DNA from: Pseudomonas poae
GTDB lineage: Bacteria > Pseudomonadota > Gammaproteobacteria > Pseudomonadales > Pseudomonadaceae
Direction of reading: 5' to 3'
Length of the DNA stretch: 64,000 nt
Assembly (NCBI GenBank): GCA_028869255.1
Contig: CP110972.1
Location: 2,051,001 to 2,115,000, forward strand
Notes under the pieces: model-generated
Database searches by the model: none
What the model saw: the letters and a program-made list of their open reading frames with translations, nothing else
Told to the model about the DNA's origin: nothing
Translations under genes and position numbers: made by a program
Shown here: positions 63,285 to 64,000 of the stretch, piece after piece
Position numbering within the stretch: position 1 is the stretch's first letter
Layout of the letters: every line of letters begins with the position of its first letter

Positions 63285-64000
63285 TGCTTTTTAACCGGGC
63301 GTTGCGGGTTGAGGTATTCGCGCAGTTGCTCGACCATTTCGCTTTGGGTGCTCAAGGGCATCAGCAGGATGCGCAGTTTTTGTGCGAGCAGTTCCCAGCG
63401 GGCAATGCGGGCTTCGGCCTGGGCCTTGTAGGCTTGGCGCAGGTCGAAGTTCAGCGTGTCCAGTTCCAGCTGCGCGCCGCGTTCGGCAAAACGCAGTAGC
63501 CCGGCGGCGGGCAGGGCGTGGTCCAGTGGGTCGGAGATCGGAAACAGCAGCACATCGCAATGGCGCGACAGCAGGCTCAGCTGTTGCTCGGCGCCTTCGG
63601 TGAGGGCGCGCTCATCGCAAATCACGATCACCAGGCTGCCGGGGCGCAGCACTTCACGGCCGCGACGCAGGGCCATGCCAAGGGCGTCGGCTTCGGGGCG
63701 GCTTTCGGTATTGAGGCTCTGGTTGACCCGTACCAGGCGGTTGAGCAACTGCAACAGACTTTGCTTGCTGCGCCGGGGTTTGATTTCGTAGTGCTCGTTA
63801 TCGCCGAACACCAGCCCGCCGACGCGATCGTTATGGCCCAACGCCGCCCAGCCGATCAGGCTGGCGGCTTGGGCGGCGAGCACCGACTTGAACATCTGGC
63901 CGGAGCCGAAAAACAGCCGGCAGCTTTGCTCCACCATGATAAAAATCGGCCGTTCGCGCTCTTCGTGGAACAGCTTGGTGTGCGGCTCCTGGGTGCGCGC
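63281..64000 (-). CDS. DUF58 domain protein, 5' part outside the window
   Basis: The frame is open through the window edge, so the N-terminus is missing and 239 codons are visible. The DUF58 core FHEERERPIFIMVEQS at about residues 12-27 of the visible part (a degenerate VWA site, VEQS) is followed by AAQAASLIGWAALGHNDRVGG, VIVICDE and LLFPISDPLDHALP. It is the usual partner of a MoxR ATPase gene, which is expected just beyond 64000. It starts the visible run of coupled genes DUF58-DUF4381-BatA-BatB/C-BatD. Confidence 0.88.
   Translation of the reverse strand, partial: ARTQEPHTKLFHEERERPIFIMVEQSCRLFFGSGQMFKSVLAAQAASLIGWAALGHNDRVGGLVFGDNEHYEIKPRRSKQSLLQLLNRLVRVNQSLNTESRPEADALGMALRRGREVLRPGSLVIVICDERALTEGAEQQLSLLSRHCDVLLFPISDPLDHALPAAGLLRFAERGAQLELDTLNFDLRQAYKAQAEARIARWELLAQKLRILLMPLSTQSEMVEQLREYLNPQRPVKKQ

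Noticed and set aside
1..64000. tRNA, rRNA, prophage or insertion-sequence genes
   Set aside because: I saw no cloverleaf, ribosomal, integrase or transposase sequence in the window; the only mobile-like elements are the REP doublets.

Overview
The window is typical of a Pseudomonas chromosome, most likely of the P. fluorescens group. The evidence is GC-rich coding DNA, REP palindromes of the GGGAGCGGGCTTGCTCGCGA / GGCGAGCGGGCTTGCCCGCG type, and several small families that I know mainly from Pseudomonas (PraB, and DUF6388-, DUF5629- and DUF6124-like proteins). All gene calls come from reading the sequence; no database search was run.

Region 1 (about 0.3-20 kb) is a complete type VI secretion (T6SS) core locus on the + strand: tssA-B-C-E-F-G-clpV, a sigma-54 activator, a tiny lipoprotein gene, fha, tssJ-K-L-M, a PP2C phosphatase and a Ser/Thr kinase. 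The order matches the P. aeruginosa H2-T6SS (HSI-II). No Hcp, VgrG, PAAR or effector gene is present. tssK is split by a one-base loss in a G run.

Region 2 (20-22.7 kb) holds a small DUF6388-like gene and a PTS EIIC transporter fused to an EAL c-di-GMP phosphodiesterase.

Region 3 (22.7-39.9 kb) is a hydrocarbon and fatty-acid island. On the - strand lie a Baeyer-Villiger-type monooxygenase, a short-chain dehydrogenase and a diiron hydrolase. Divergently on the + strand lie an alpha/beta hydrolase, alkane hydroxylase AlkB, two PraB-like proteins, a FadL-type porin, FadE, a long FabG, a MaoC-like hydratase, a FadI-type thiolase and FadD. Together they could take an alkane or ketone from outer-membrane uptake through terminal or sub-terminal oxidation to beta-oxidation. 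The alkB and fadE upstream regions share a palindrome, ATTTCAA-N8-TTGAA(A/T)T. No regulator or rubredoxin gene is in the island.

Region 4 (40-51.7 kb) is mixed: a Gfo/Idh/MocA dehydrogenase behind two IolR-like operators, a YCF48 beta-propeller plus RND/MMPL exporter pair, a 1622-residue toxin-like protein (DUF6543/dermonecrotic-toxin-like), a DUF5629-like protein, a periplasmic lactonase-fold protein and a small secreted peptide.

Region 5 (51.7-64 kb, - strand) carries gst-sbcC-sbcD, a DUF6124-like gene behind a structured leader that contains an unlisted 45-codon ORF, and a Bat-type operon (DUF58, DUF4381, BatA, BatB/C, BatD) cut by the window end. Five REP doublets sit in intergenic gaps; two have 18-bp tandem expansions of one arm.

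The observations most worth following are the DUF6124 leader RNA (two Shine-Dalgarno copies flanking a complementary hairpin loop), the palindrome shared by alkB and fadE, the IolR-like operator pair, the two homopolymer frameshifts and the giant toxin-like protein.
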